This document shows positions 27,419 through 36,246 of a stretch of DNA of 64,000 bases, in pieces. This stretch comes from Roseovarius aestuariivivens (lineage in GTDB: Bacteria; Pseudomonadota; Alphaproteobacteria; Rhodobacterales; Rhodobacteraceae), in NCBI RefSeq assembly GCF_004761875.1, contig NZ_SJEY01000005.1, forward strand, positions 1 to 64,000, written 5' to 3'. The number at the start of each line of letters is the position of its first letter. Position 1 is the stretch's first letter. The notes beneath the pieces were generated by a model. The model was not told where the DNA came from. It worked only from the letters and a program-made list of their open reading frames with translations, and made no database searches. The position numbers were made by a program, and so were the translations under genes.

Positions 27419-28139
27419 CGTCACATCGCGAGTTCAGGGCCTGAATGACTGGTACCGGCAGCATGCGGCGGTATCGGTGCTGGAGCATGCGCTCTTGCGG
27501 CCCGAGACGGGGCGCATCGCACTCGTGTCCAGCTTCGGCGCGGAGTCGGTAGTGCTTTTGCACATGATCTCGGTCATCCGGCGCGACACGCCGGTGATCT
27601 TTCTCGATACCGAACTGCTTTTCACCGAAACGCTGGTCTACCAGCAGGAGCTCAGCGAACGTCTTGGCCTGAAGGACCTGCGGATCATCCACGCCGACAG
27701 GGTCGAGGCACAGGCCGAGGACCCCGACAAAACGCTCCACCAGCGTGACCTGGAGGCCTGCTGCGCCCTGCGCAAAACGCGGCCCTTGGAGCGCGCGCTG
27801 CAGGGCTTCGACGGCTGGATCACCGGGCGCAAGCGCTATCACGGCGGTACCCGCACGGCGCTCGACTTCTTCGAAACCGATGCCGCGACGGGCCGGATCA
27901 AGGTGAACCCTCTGGCCCATTGGACCAAGGATGACGTGCAGACCTACATGGAGGAAAACCGCCTGCCCCGGCATCCGCTGGTGGCCAAGGGGTATCCGTC
28001 CATCGGCTGCATGCCCTGCACCGCGCCCGTGGCACAAGGCGAAGACATACGCGCGGGTCGCTGGCGCGGCTCGGACAAGACCGAATGCGGCATTCATTTC
28101 GTGAACGGCAAGGCCGTCCGCCAAGGAGAGAGAGCATGA
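27405..28139 (+). CDS. cysH: Adenylylsulfate/PAPS reductase
   Basis: A 244-residue thioredoxin-dependent reductase producing sulfite from APS or PAPS. SSFGAES (about residues 42-48) is the PP-loop, and the catalytic cysteine is C228 in ECGIH. The pairs C119-C120 and C202-x2-C205 are the 4Fe-4S ligands typical of APS-using enzymes, so APS is the likelier substrate. The start is taken as ATG 27405 with GAGAGG six bases upstream; an in-frame ATG at 27387 adds six residues. It overlaps cysI by 14 bases and the DUF934 gene by four. Confidence 0.93.
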   Translation: MPPNDVTSRVQGLNDWYRQHAAVSVLEHALLRPETGRIALVSSFGAESVVLLHMISVIRRDTPVIFLDTELLFTETLVYQQELSERLGLKDLRIIHADRVEAQAEDPDKTLHQRDLEACCALRKTRPLERALQGFDGWITGRKRYHGGTRTALDFFETDAATGRIKVNPLAHWTKDDVQTYMEENRLPRHPLVAKGYPSIGCMPCTAPVAQGEDIRAGRWRGSDKTECGIHFVNGKAVRQGERA

Positions 28140-28573
28140 CCGACACCATCCTCGTGACCGATCAGGGCTTTGGCCCGGATGACTTCGACGCCCCCATCGC
28201 GGCGCTCAACGACGCGCATCCGGGCTGCGGCATCGACCTTGCGTCGTCCAATGATCCGAATGAACTCGCCGGGCGGCTGGCGGATATCCCGCTCATCCGC
28301 GTGGATTTCCCCAGCTTCGCGGACGGGCGCGGGTTTACCATCGCACGGCAGTTGCGTCTGATGGGCTATCAGGGGCGGCTGCGGGCGCGCGGGCATGTCA
28401 TCGCGGATCAATACGCGATGGCGCGCCGCGCCGGGTTCGACGAGGTGGAAATCCCCGCCGATCTGGCAAAACGTCAGCCCGAGGAGCAGTGGCTTTCCCG
28501 CGCCGACTGGCGCGCGCATGACTACCAGGCGCGCGTGCGCGGAACGGCATCGGGCCGGATTGCCGCGGAATAA
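28136..28573 (+). CDS. DUF934 protein of the cys operon
   Basis: A 145-residue DUF934-family protein with the typical FPSFADGRGFTIARQLR segment in the middle and FDEVEIPADL towards the C-terminus. The family is found beside cysI and cysH in many proteobacteria and is usually listed as an uncharacterised oxidoreductase-like protein; no cofactor motif is visible here. The ATG overlaps the cysH TGA (ATGA). The next gene, fpr, begins 58 bases later. Confidence 0.88.
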   Translation: MTDTILVTDQGFGPDDFDAPIAALNDAHPGCGIDLASSNDPNELAGRLADIPLIRVDFPSFADGRGFTIARQLRLMGYQGRLRARGHVIADQYAMARRAGFDEVEIPADLAKRQPEEQWLSRADWRAHDYQARVRGTASGRIAAE

Positions 28574-28631
28574 CCCCTTCACCTGACCTGGATCAATGAG
28601 TATCAGAGGGTGTCCGTGCGAGAGCACGGGC

Positions 28632-29489
28632 ATGACGCATGACATGAACGAGACCGTATCCTTGACCGACGCCAAGCCCGTCAAAGTTCCCACCGTTCCC
28701 GACGCCCAGACCGTGACCCAGGTCAAGCACTGGACCGACCGGCTGTTTTCCTTCCGCGTGACACGGCCCGCAAGCTTGCGCTTCCGGTCGGGCGAATTCG
28801 TGATGATCGGGCTGATGCAGCACGACGAGAAAACCGGCAGGGACAAGCCGCTTCTGCGCGCCTATTCCATCGCCTCGCCGTCATGGGATGACGAACTGGA
28901 GTTCTACTCGATCAAGGTGCAGGACGGCCCGCTGACCTCGCGCCTTCAACATATCGAACCGGGTGACGAGATCATCCTGCGCCCGAAACCCGTCGGCACG
29001 CTGGTGCACGACGCGCTTCTGCCGGGCAAGCGGCTCTGGCTTTTCGCAACGGGTACGGGCATCGCGCCCTTCGCCTCGCTGCTGCGCGACCCGCAGACCT
29101 ATACCGACTATGACGAGGTGATCCTGACCCATACCTGCCGCGAGGTAGGAGAACTGAGCTATGGCGCGGATCTCATCGCGAAAATCCGTTCGGACGAGCT
29201 CTTGGCGGAACTGATCGGCGAGGGATTTGCGGATAAACTGCGGTATTACCCCACCACCACCCGCGAAGAGAGCCCGAAAATGGGCCGCATCACCGATCTC
29301 ATGCGCTCGGGCGAGGTGTTCAAAGATCTGGACGTTGCGCCGCTCTCACCGGAAAACGACCGCGCCATGGTCTGCGGCAATCTCGCCTTCAATCTCGAGA
29401 TCAAGGACATGCTCGAAGACTACGGTCTGCGCGAGGGCGCCAATTCCGCGCCCAAGGAATACGTGGTCGAGAAAGCCTTTCTGGACTGA
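28632..29489 (+). CDS. fpr: Ferredoxin-NADP+ reductase
   Basis: A 285-residue plant-type-like FAD reductase of the bacterial Fpr class. FAD binding: LRAYSIASPSWDDELEFYSI (RAYS box) and LTSRLQHI. NADP binding: LFATGTGIAPFASLLRD and LTHTCREVGELSYG; the C-terminus EYVVEKAFLD matches the class. It moves electrons between NADPH and ferredoxin or flavodoxin. As the last gene before a strong terminator in the cys operon it is the likely electron source for sulfite reduction. The exact start is uncertain (ATG 28632 or 28644; neither has a strong ribosome binding site). Confidence 0.9.
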   Translation: MTHDMNETVSLTDAKPVKVPTVPDAQTVTQVKHWTDRLFSFRVTRPASLRFRSGEFVMIGLMQHDEKTGRDKPLLRAYSIASPSWDDELEFYSIKVQDGPLTSRLQHIEPGDEIILRPKPVGTLVHDALLPGKRLWLFATGTGIAPFASLLRDPQTYTDYDEVILTHTCREVGELSYGADLIAKIRSDELLAELIGEGFADKLRYYPTTTREESPKMGRITDLMRSGEVFKDLDVAPLSPENDRAMVCGNLAFNLEIKDMLEDYGLREGANSAPKEYVVEKAFLD

Positions 29490-29510
29490 TCCATGCGAGA
29501 AATCGGAACG

Positions 29511-29545
29511 AAAAAACCCGCGCCGGCGACCGGCGCGGGTTTTTT
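29511..29545. terminator. Strong bidirectional terminator
   Basis: CCCGCGCCGG (29517-29526) and CCGGCGCGGG (29530-29539) form a perfect 10-bp stem with a CGA loop, preceded by six A and followed by six T. It can end both the cys operon (plus) and the Ala/Glu-rich gene (minus), whose stop codon is at 29567. Confidence 0.93.
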
Positions 29546-29566
29546 AATTCAACGTACTGGGGCTAA

Positions 29567-30607
29567 TCAGCCTTCGTTCGCCCCAAGCCCAAGCGCGTCG
29601 CGGACCCGCTCGAGGATCTGGCTCAGCGCATCGGGATTGTCGCGCGCCTGATCCAGCCCGGTCTTCAGCGTTGTCTTCTCCATGTCGCCAAGATCGGAGT
29701 TGTCGATCGCTTCGGTTACCTTGTCGAAATCGAACCCGTCGACGGTGAAGACCTCCTCAAGGCTTGCCATCGCGTCGCTGCCGGCCTCGGCGGTGGCTTC
29801 TGCAGCGGCATCCGCGGTTTCGGCGACCTCAGCGGCAACCTCGCCTGCCTCTTCTACGGCGGTCTCGGTGGCGTCCTCGGCCGTCTGCGCGGCACTGTCC
29901 ACCGCGTCGGCGGTTTCTTCGGCAACATCGCTGGCCGTCTCGGTCGCGGCTTCGGTGGTTTCTTCGGCGGCCACGGCCGTCTCATCCGCCGCTCCCTCGG
30001 CCATATCGGCCGCTTCGCTGGCGGTGTCGGACGTGGCATCCACGGCCTCTTCGGCGGTCTCCATGGCGCTCTCCGCCGCATCGCTCGCGGTTTCGCTCGC
30101 CTCGGACACGGCCTCCTCGGTGGCCTCTGCCGCCTCGCTGGCGGTGTCTTCGGTGGCTTCTACAGCCTCAGCAGCCGCCTCTTCCGTCGCGTCTACCGCG
30201 TCTGCTGCGGCTTCTTGCGTCGCCTGCGCCGCGTCGCTGGCGGTCTCGGTCGCGGCCTCAACGGCCTCTCCGGCGGCGTCGACTGCGGCCTCGCCAGCCT
30301 CGACGGCCTCATCGGCGGCCAGCGACAGGGCCTCGCCCGCCTGATCGACAGCGTCCCCGGCCATCTCGGCGGCGGTCTCGCCAGCCTGCGCAGCCACGTC
30401 CGCAACCTCGCCAGCGGCCTCTGCTGTTGCCTCCACGGCGTTCTCCACGGTCTCGCCCGCCGCTTCGGCGGCGCTGTCAAGCTCCTCCGGCGCGGTGACC
30501 GTTTCGCTCACCTCCGTCGCGATCTCCTGCGGCGACTTGCCAGAAAACAGCATGTATCCGCCGGCCAAGATTAGAAGGGCGACGAGCACCCAAATCAGGT
30601 TTCTCAT
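29567..30607 (-). CDS. Membrane-anchored Ala/Glu-rich repetitive protein
   Basis: A 346-residue protein. Residues about 4-20 form one hydrophobic anchor (IWVLVALLILAGGYMLF). Residues about 35-280 are made almost only of A, E, T, S, D and V in loosely repeated 11-residue-type units (for example ETASDAAES, DTASEAADM, ETASDVAEE), like LEA or apolipoprotein-type amphipathic helices or a long coiled coil. The last 60 residues (VFTVDGFDFDKVTEAIDNSDLGDMEKTTLKTGLDQA) are a separate compact domain. Strongly acidic, probably a periplasmic rod or spacer. The start at ATG 30607 puts the anchor at the N-terminus. It is divergent from infC. Function unknown. Confidence 0.7.
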   Translation of the reverse strand: MRNLIWVLVALLILAGGYMLFSGKSPQEIATEVSETVTAPEELDSAAEAAGETVENAVEATAEAAGEVADVAAQAGETAAEMAGDAVDQAGEALSLAADEAVEAGEAAVDAAGEAVEAATETASDAAQATQEAAADAVDATEEAAAEAVEATEDTASEAAEATEEAVSEASETASDAAESAMETAEEAVDATSDTASEAADMAEGAADETAVAAEETTEAATETASDVAEETADAVDSAAQTAEDATETAVEEAGEVAAEVAETADAAAEATAEAGSDAMASLEEVFTVDGFDFDKVTEAIDNSDLGDMEKTTLKTGLDQARDNPDALSQILERVRDALGLGANEG

Positions 30608-30814
30608 GGTCCAGGACCCCCTTGATTGCCGCGTTCCACGCCGGGAACGCGCGTTTGCATTCATATTAAGCGCAGATGGCCTCCGCACGCAAAAGGTGCA
30701 AGCGGAATTTCCACCGACATCGGCCCGCTTCTGCCGATTTTGCCGCTTGAATCGCCCCTCGCCCGGCGCTACTTTCCAGCCTCGAACAGCAACTATTCCG
30801 GAAGGATCAAGACC

Positions 30815-31363
30815 ATAGCCCGCAGACCGCACAACGCGCCGCCGACGCGCGACACAGGACCCAGAGTCAACGACCGTATCCGCTGCCCCGAAATCCGCCT
30901 AATCGGCGCAGATGGTGAAAATGTCGGGGTGGTCTCTCCGGAAAAGGGTATGGAGCTGGCCGAGCAGGCCGGGCTCGATCTGGTCGAAATCTCCCCCAAC
31001 GCGACCCCGCCGGTTTGCAAGGTGATGGATTACGGCAAGTTCAAGTACGAACAGCAAAAGCGCGAATCCGAAGCGCGCAAGAAGCAGAAAATCGTCGAGG
31101 TGAAGGAGGTGAAGTTCCGCCCCAACACCGACACGCACGATTACGACGTGAAGATGCGCAACGTGATGCGCTTTCTCGAACATGGTGACAAGGTCAAGGT
31201 CACGCTGCGCTTCCGTGGCCGTGAAATGGCGCACCAGGATCTCGGCCGCGATCTGCTGCAGCGCGTGGCGACCGATGTCGAGGGCGTCGGCAAAATCGAG
31301 AACATGCCCAAGATGGAAGGCCGCCAGATGATCATGATCATCGGTCCGGCCGGCAATAAATAA
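30815..31363 (+). CDS. infC: Translation initiation factor IF-3, AUA start
   Basis: A 182-residue IF-3 with both domains: N-terminal [24 protein letters not shown] through [29 protein letters not shown], linker [25 protein letters not shown], and C-terminal [18 protein letters not shown] / [14 protein letters not shown]-3 keeps 30S subunits free and checks start codons. There is no in-frame ATG, GTG or TTG in the right place: AAGGA (30802-30806) is followed 8 bases later by ATA (30815-30817) exactly where family members begin ([11 protein letters not shown]). Non-standard infC start codons allow IF-3 to repress its own translation, as with AUU in E. coli. Confidence 0.93.
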   Translation: MARRPHNAPPTRDTGPRVNDRIRCPEIRLIGADGENVGVVSPEKGMELAEQAGLDLVEISPNATPPVCKVMDYGKFKYEQQKRESEARKKQKIVEVKEVKFRPNTDTHDYDVKMRNVMRFLEHGDKVKVTLRFRGREMAHQDLGRDLLQRVATDVEGVGKIENMPKMEGRQMIMIIGPAGNK

Positions 31364-31402
31364 AGGCATTTCGTAGTCCACGACACGCGGAAATTGATTG
31401 GA

Positions 31403-31445
31403 AAGGCGCGCCGCTTTCGCAAAAAGGGCGCGCCTTGCACTTTTT
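31403..31445 (+). terminator. Probable infC terminator
   Basis: AAGGCGCGCC (31403-31412) and GGCGCGCCTT (31427-31436) form a perfect 10-bp stem with a 14-base loop; GCAC then five T follow. It begins 40 bases after the infC stop codon. Confidence 0.7.
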
Positions 31446-31598
31446 CCGGACCGGTGGTTCTATGCCCCGGTAGTTAGGTGGTACGTGCGTTTTTTCTAGG
31501 CTCCAGCAGGTTCGCGACCATCCTCCGATGCGCCGGTTCAGGCCGCTGTGGCATGACCCCAGAGGCGGATCGAACCGCCCGTGACAGGAGCGCCTGCA

Positions 31599-33302
31599 AT
31601 GCATATCTCCCGTTACCTGATCGGTGCGCTGGCCGCACTTGGTCTTGGTCAGGCGGCGCTGGCTGACCGTGGAACCGACGGTCAGGTCAACATCCTCTAC
31701 TGGCAGGCGCCTTCGATCCTCAATCCCTATCTCTCGGGCGGCACTAAGGATCTCGAGGCGGCAAGCGTCGTCCTCGAACCGCTCGCACGTTACGACGAAA
31801 CCGGCACCATGGTGCCTTGGCTGGCCGAGCGGATCCCGACGCTTGAGAACGGCGATGTGGCCGAGGATCTGACATCCATTAGCTGGCGCCTACGGAACGG
31901 CCTTTTGTGGTCCGACGGCACGCCTGTGACCTCGCGCGATGTGCAATTCACCTGGGAATACTGCACCGCGCCGGGCGGCGGCTGCGCCCAGATCGAGAAA
32001 TACGGCGGGATCACCGCCATAGACACGCCCGATGCCCGCACGGTCGTCGTCCATTTCGACGGGCCAAAGCCCTTTCCCTATACCGCCTTCGTCGGTGCGC
32101 AATCTCCGATCCTGCAACACGCGCAGTTCGCCGACTGCACAGGTCCGCGCGCGCCCGAATGCACGGCAGAGAATTTCGCCCCGATCGGCACAGGCCCCTT
32201 CGCGGTCGAGGAATTCCGCCCCAATGACGTGGTGACCTACACCGCCAATCCGAATTACCGCGATCCGGACAAGCCCGCGTTCGCGCGCGTTCTGCTCAAG
32301 GGTGGCGGCGATGCCACGGCGGCGGGGCGCGCGGTGCTCGAAACCGGCGAATTCGACTACGCGTGGAACCTGCAACTGGCCCCCGACGTGCTCGACCGGA
32401 TGGAAAGCGCAGGACTGGGGCAAGTCATTTCCACCTTCGGCGCGCTGGTAGAACGCATCGTGCTCAATCTCACCGATCCCGCGCCGGAACACGGCAATGA
32501 GCGGTCCACAAGGGCGCACCCGCACCCTTTCCTGACCGACCCCGCGGTGCGAGAGGCGCTGAGCCTCGCCATCGACCGCCCGCTTCTGGTCGAGCTGGGC
32601 TATGGGCCGGCCGGGCGCGTTACCTGCAACATCGTCCCCGCGCCCGAAATCTATGCTTCGGACGCCAATGACGCCTGCAAACTTCAGGATATCGCCCGGG
32701 CCAACGCGCTGCTCGACGCGGCAGGCTGGGTTGACAGCGATGCCGACGGCGTGCGCGACAAGGACGGCGCGGCCCTGCGGATGCTGTTCCAGACCTCGAC
32801 CAACGCCGTACGCCAGGACTTCCAGGCGCTGATCAAGCAATGGTGGTCGGAAATCGGCGTCGCGACCGAGCTGCGCAACATCGACGCCAGCGTGTTTTTC
32901 GGCAGCGACCCGGGCAGCCCGGACACCTTCCAGAAATTCTTTGCCGATGCCGAGATGTTCGCCAACAATTTCGACGGCACCGATCCCGAGGCCTATCTTG
33001 CCAACTGGCATTGCGACCAGATCCCGACGCCCGAGAACCAGTGGCAGGGCAGCAATATCCCGCGCTACTGCTCGGGGGCCTACAACGCCCTCGTGGACCA
33101 GATGCGCCGCACCGGCGATCTGGAAAAACGCGCCGAGCTCGCCCGCGCGATGAACGACACGCTAATGCAGGAGTTCATTCTGCTGCCGCTGGTCGACCGG
33201 GGCCGCGTGTCGGCTAATGCCAACAGCCTCGGCGGCGTGCGGCTCAATATCTGGGACAGCGAATTGTGGAATATCGCGGACTGGTATCGCAAGGACGGCT
33301 GA
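31599..33302 (+). CDS. Peptide ABC transporter substrate-binding protein
   Basis: A 567-residue family 5 solute-binding protein (dipeptide/oligopeptide type). Residues 1-22 form a signal peptide (SRYLIGALAALGLGQAALA), so the product is periplasmic. Family segments include LEPLARYDETGTMVPWLAERI, WRLRNGLLWSDGTPVTSRDVQFTWEY, IGTGPFAVEEFRPNDVVTYTANPNY, REALSLAIDRPLLVELGYG and the C-terminal region LFQTSTNAVRQDFQALIKQWWSEIGV. ATG 31599 follows CAGGAG at eight bases. Two permease genes follow in the same direction. Ligand specificity cannot be read from sequence. Confidence 0.9.
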   Translation: MHISRYLIGALAALGLGQAALADRGTDGQVNILYWQAPSILNPYLSGGTKDLEAASVVLEPLARYDETGTMVPWLAERIPTLENGDVAEDLTSISWRLRNGLLWSDGTPVTSRDVQFTWEYCTAPGGGCAQIEKYGGITAIDTPDARTVVVHFDGPKPFPYTAFVGAQSPILQHAQFADCTGPRAPECTAENFAPIGTGPFAVEEFRPNDVVTYTANPNYRDPDKPAFARVLLKGGGDATAAGRAVLETGEFDYAWNLQLAPDVLDRMESAGLGQVISTFGALVERIVLNLTDPAPEHGNERSTRAHPHPFLTDPAVREALSLAIDRPLLVELGYGPAGRVTCNIVPAPEIYASDANDACKLQDIARANALLDAAGWVDSDADGVRDKDGAALRMLFQTSTNAVRQDFQALIKQWWSEIGVATELRNIDASVFFGSDPGSPDTFQKFFADAEMFANNFDGTDPEAYLANWHCDQIPTPENQWQGSNIPRYCSGAYNALVDQMRRTGDLEKRAELARAMNDTLMQEFILLPLVDRGRVSANANSLGGVRLNIWDSELWNIADWYRKDG

Positions 33303-33373
33303 CGCCCACGTTGCACAGCGCCGGACCCCGGTCCATAGTTGCCCGCATCTGACCCTCAAAGGCCGCCCCGCGC

Positions 33374-34381
33374 ATGCTGAGCTACACGATCCGACGGCTG
33401 GCGCTTGCCATCCCGACGCTTCTGGTCATCTCGCTCATCATCTTTCTGCTGCTCGATCTGGCGCCGGGCGATCCCATGGCGCAGGTGCCCCTGACGGTAC
33501 CGCCCGAGGTCAAGGCGCAGATGCGCGAGGCCTTGGGTCTCGGCGAGCAGGTTCATATCCGCTACTGGAAATGGCTGGTGCAGATGACTTGGGTCGAACC
33601 GCAGGTGCTGATCGATCACCTCTTCGGCACCTCGCTCTCCGAGGGCAAGCTGCGCATTCTCAGCTGGCAGCATCGCGGCCCGGTGATGGACGTGGTGGTC
33701 CAACGCCTGCCGCAGACGCTCTGGGTCGTGGGCACGGCCTATCTGGTCGGTATTCTCATTGCCCTGCCCATCGGCATTTGGTCGGCATACCGGCGTGCCT
33801 CGCTTTTCGATCAGGCGGGCACCTTCGTCACCGTTGTGGGCTATGCCATGCCGCCCTTCTTCACCGGCCCGCTCGTCATTTTCATCTTCTCGGTACAGCT
33901 TGGCTGGCTCCCCTCGATCTACGACACCACCCACCGCGTGACCGACTGGAATAGTTTCACGGTGCAGCTTCGCCAGATGGTGCTGCCGGTGATGGTGCTG
34001 GCGCTCCAGACCACGGCGCAGATCTCGCGCTACATGCGCGCAGCCGTGCTCGACTCGCTGGGGCAGGATTACGTGCGCACCGCGCGCGCCAAGGGGCTGC
34101 CAGAGGCCGCGGTGCTGGGCGTGCACGTGCTGCGCAACGCGCTCATCCCTGTGGTGACGGTGATCGCGCTCGGCCTGCCGGCGGTTTTCGGCGGCGCGAT
34201 CATCACCGAACAGATCTTTTCCGTGAACGGCATCGGGGCACAGCTGATCGGGGCGATCCGCGCCGGCGATCTGCCAACCGTGCACACGATCACCTTCATC
34301 TTCGCCGTGCTGATCGTTCTGGCCAATCTTCTGGCCGATCTGCTCTACGGCTGGCTCGATCCGCGGATCCGCTATGAGTGA
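33374..34381 (+). CDS. Peptide ABC transporter permease, DppB type
   Basis: A 335-residue inner-membrane permease. It starts LSYTIRRLALAIPTLLVISLIIFLLLDLAPGDP, the usual DppB/OppB opening, and carries the ABC-contact EAA loop DYVRTARAKGLPEAAVLGVHVLRNALIPV near residue 235. About six membrane spans are visible, with a periplasmic loop between the first and second. It overlaps the next permease gene by eight bases, so the two are translated together. Confidence 0.92.
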   Translation: MLSYTIRRLALAIPTLLVISLIIFLLLDLAPGDPMAQVPLTVPPEVKAQMREALGLGEQVHIRYWKWLVQMTWVEPQVLIDHLFGTSLSEGKLRILSWQHRGPVMDVVVQRLPQTLWVVGTAYLVGILIALPIGIWSAYRRASLFDQAGTFVTVVGYAMPPFFTGPLVIFIFSVQLGWLPSIYDTTHRVTDWNSFTVQLRQMVLPVMVLALQTTAQISRYMRAAVLDSLGQDYVRTARAKGLPEAAVLGVHVLRNALIPVVTVIALGLPAVFGGAIITEQIFSVNGIGAQLIGAIRAGDLPTVHTITFIFAVLIVLANLLADLLYGWLDPRIRYE

Positions 34382-35243
34382 GCGCGCCTCCCTCCTCCGC
34401 CGCCTCGCGCGGCACCCCGGTGCCGCCACTGGCGGCGTGCTGTTCGCGGCCATCCTGGCGGCGGTCTGGCTCGGCCCGCTTCTCTGGCCGCTGGCGCCCG
34501 ATGTGATCGACGTGCGCGCGCGCAACCTCGGGCCCGGCCTCGCCCATCCGCTAGGTACCGATCAGCTGGGGCGCGATACGCTGGCAAGGGTTCTGGCGGG
34601 CGGGCGCCTGTCGCTCTCGGTCGGGCTCGCCGCCATGGCGATCGCGCTCGGCCTCGGCACGCTCATCGGCGTCTGCGCGGGGTTTTTCCGCCGGCTCGAC
34701 GGGCCACTCATGCGGCTCACCGATCTCTTCCTCGCGCTGCCGCTCCTGCCGCTCTTGCTGGTCATGCTGCTGCTCTTCCGCGACAGTCTCGCGGGAATTT
34801 TCGGCCCCGAGGGCGGGATCTTCGTGCTCGTGGTGGGCGCCATCGGCCTGACCAGTTGGATGCCCACCGCGCGGATCGTGCGCGGCGATACGCTGGCGCT
34901 GAAGGAGCGCGAATTCGTTCTGGCCGCCCGCGCCGCGGGCACCGGCCCCATCGGCCTGATGACGCGCCACATCCTGCCCAACGTGCTCTCGCCCATTCTC
35001 GTCTCCGCCGCGCTGGGGCTTGCGACCGCCATCGTCACCGAAAGCGCGCTCAGCTTTCTGGGCCTGGGTTTTCCGCCTGATTTCCCCAGCTGGGGCCGGC
35101 TTCTCAGCGACGCCACGATCTATCTCGCCGATTATCCCGAACGCGTGATCGCACCCGGCCTTGCCATCTCGCTGACCGTGCTCTCGGTCACCTATCTCGG
35201 CGACGGGCTGCGCGACGCGCTCGATCCGCGCCTCGGGCGCTGA
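34374..35243 (+). CDS. Peptide ABC transporter permease, DppC type
   Basis: A 289-residue permease of the DppC/OppC type. N-terminal ARHPGAATGGVLFAAILAAVWLGPLLWP is followed by HPLGTDQLGRDTLARVLAGGRLSLSVGL, the family signature, and the EAA loop EREFVLAARAAGTGPIGLMTRHILPNVLSPI. About six spans. Partner of the DppB-type permease. No ATP-binding subunit gene follows: the next gene is hisI on the other strand, so the ATPases must be encoded elsewhere or shared with another system. Confidence 0.92.
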   Translation: MSERASLLRRLARHPGAATGGVLFAAILAAVWLGPLLWPLAPDVIDVRARNLGPGLAHPLGTDQLGRDTLARVLAGGRLSLSVGLAAMAIALGLGTLIGVCAGFFRRLDGPLMRLTDLFLALPLLPLLLVMLLLFRDSLAGIFGPEGGIFVLVVGAIGLTSWMPTARIVRGDTLALKEREFVLAARAAGTGPIGLMTRHILPNVLSPILVSAALGLATAIVTESALSFLGLGFPPDFPSWGRLLSDATIYLADYPERVIAPGLAISLTVLSVTYLGDGLRDALDPRLGR

Positions 35244-35304
35244 GCGCGCCCTGCTTCGTCTTGACATAGATACTCCCGGGGGGCGAACGGCCCCCTGCCC
35301 GGCC

Positions 35305-35661
35305 TCATTCGGGCGCCATGATCTCCAGTTCCGCGCCTTCCCGCACCGCCGTGTAAAAACAGCTGCGCCGGTTGGTGTGGCACGCGGGCCCGGTTTGTTT
35401 GACCCGCACTAGAAGACAATCGCGGTCGCAATCCACCCGCATCTCCACCAGCCCCTGCACATGGCCCGAACTTTCGCCCTTCACCCAGAAGGCCTGCCGC
35501 GAGCGGCTCCAATAGGTCACGCGACCCGTCTCCAGCGTGCGCGCCACGGCCTCGGCATTCATCCACGCCATCATCAGGACCTCGCCGGTGGCCGCTTCCT
35601 GTGCGATGGCGGGAATCAGACCTTGGTCGTTATAGCGCAGGGTCGCGGGATCGAAGATCAT
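35305..35661 (-). CDS. hisI: Phosphoribosyl-AMP cyclohydrolase
   Basis: A 118-residue single-domain HisI, opening the adenine ring of PR-AMP in the third step of histidine synthesis. Conserved parts: [40 protein letters not shown], metal-binding [28 protein letters not shown] with the three expected cysteines. It is not fused to the HisE pyrophosphohydrolase domain. It stands alone, convergent with the permease gene and divergent from the NifU-like gene with start codons 66 bp apart. Confidence 0.96.
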   Translation of the reverse strand: MIFDPATLRYNDQGLIPAIAQEAATGEVLMMAWMNAEAVARTLETGRVTYWSRSRQAFWVKGESSGHVQGLVEMRVDCDRDCLLVRVKQTGPACHTNRRSCFYTAVREGAELEIMAPE

Positions 35662-35727
35662 GGGAAAAACCTTTTGAAACTCTGTCTTGACCCATTACTT
35701 ATGAGGCCAAACCGGAAAGGGAAAGCC

Positions 35728-36174
35728 ATGACCGGCGACAGCGACCTGATCAAACTCTACTCCGCGCGCATTCTCGAACTGGCGGCGGACATGCCGCATA
35801 CGGGCCGGCTCGACGCGCCCGACGCCACGGCCAAGCGCCGCGCGCCGCTTTGCGGCTCCAACGTCACGGTCGATCTCAAGACCGAAGGCGACAGGATCAC
35901 CGACTATGCCGCCGACGTGAAGGCCTGCGCGCTCGGTCAAGCCGCCGCCAGCGTCGTGGCCCGGGCCATCATCGGCTGCACCGAGGAACAGGTCATTGAG
36001 GCGCGCGACGCGCTCAAGGCGATGCTCAAATCCGACGGGCCGACGCCGCCTGCGCCCTTCGACGGGCTCGAGGTGCTGCGACCCGCGCGCGATTACAAGA
36101 ACCGCCATGCGTCGATCATGCTCACGCTCGAGGCCGCTGCCGAAGCGATGCACGAGGCCCGCGCCTCCGCCTGA
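35728..36174 (+). CDS. NifU/IscU-like iron-sulfur scaffold protein
   Basis: A 148-residue protein of the NifU N-terminal (IscU-like) family: DLIKLYSARILELAADMPHTGRLDAPDATAKRRAPLCGSNVTVDLKTEGDRI contains the first ligand cysteine, VKACALGQAAASVVARAIIG the second, with a C-x-SNVTV pattern. The third cysteine expected in true IscU is in IIGCTEEQ rather than at the usual later site, so it is a divergent member. ATG 35728 follows GGAAAGG. It is divergent from hisI, and 72 bases ahead of the haem sensor gene. Confidence 0.75.
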   Translation: MTGDSDLIKLYSARILELAADMPHTGRLDAPDATAKRRAPLCGSNVTVDLKTEGDRITDYAADVKACALGQAAASVVARAIIGCTEEQVIEARDALKAMLKSDGPTPPAPFDGLEVLRPARDYKNRHASIMLTLEAAAEAMHEARASA

Positions 36175-36246
36175 TCCTGCCGAACCGGTCTTTCCCACAC
36201 GTCAATTCGTCCTAGCTCTGTCGCAACCGCAGCGGGAGAGACTTGG

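Noticed and set aside
25721..27424. A 567-codon minus-strand frame opposite cysI
   Set aside because: Antisense shadow; cysI carries all cofactor motifs in the sense direction.
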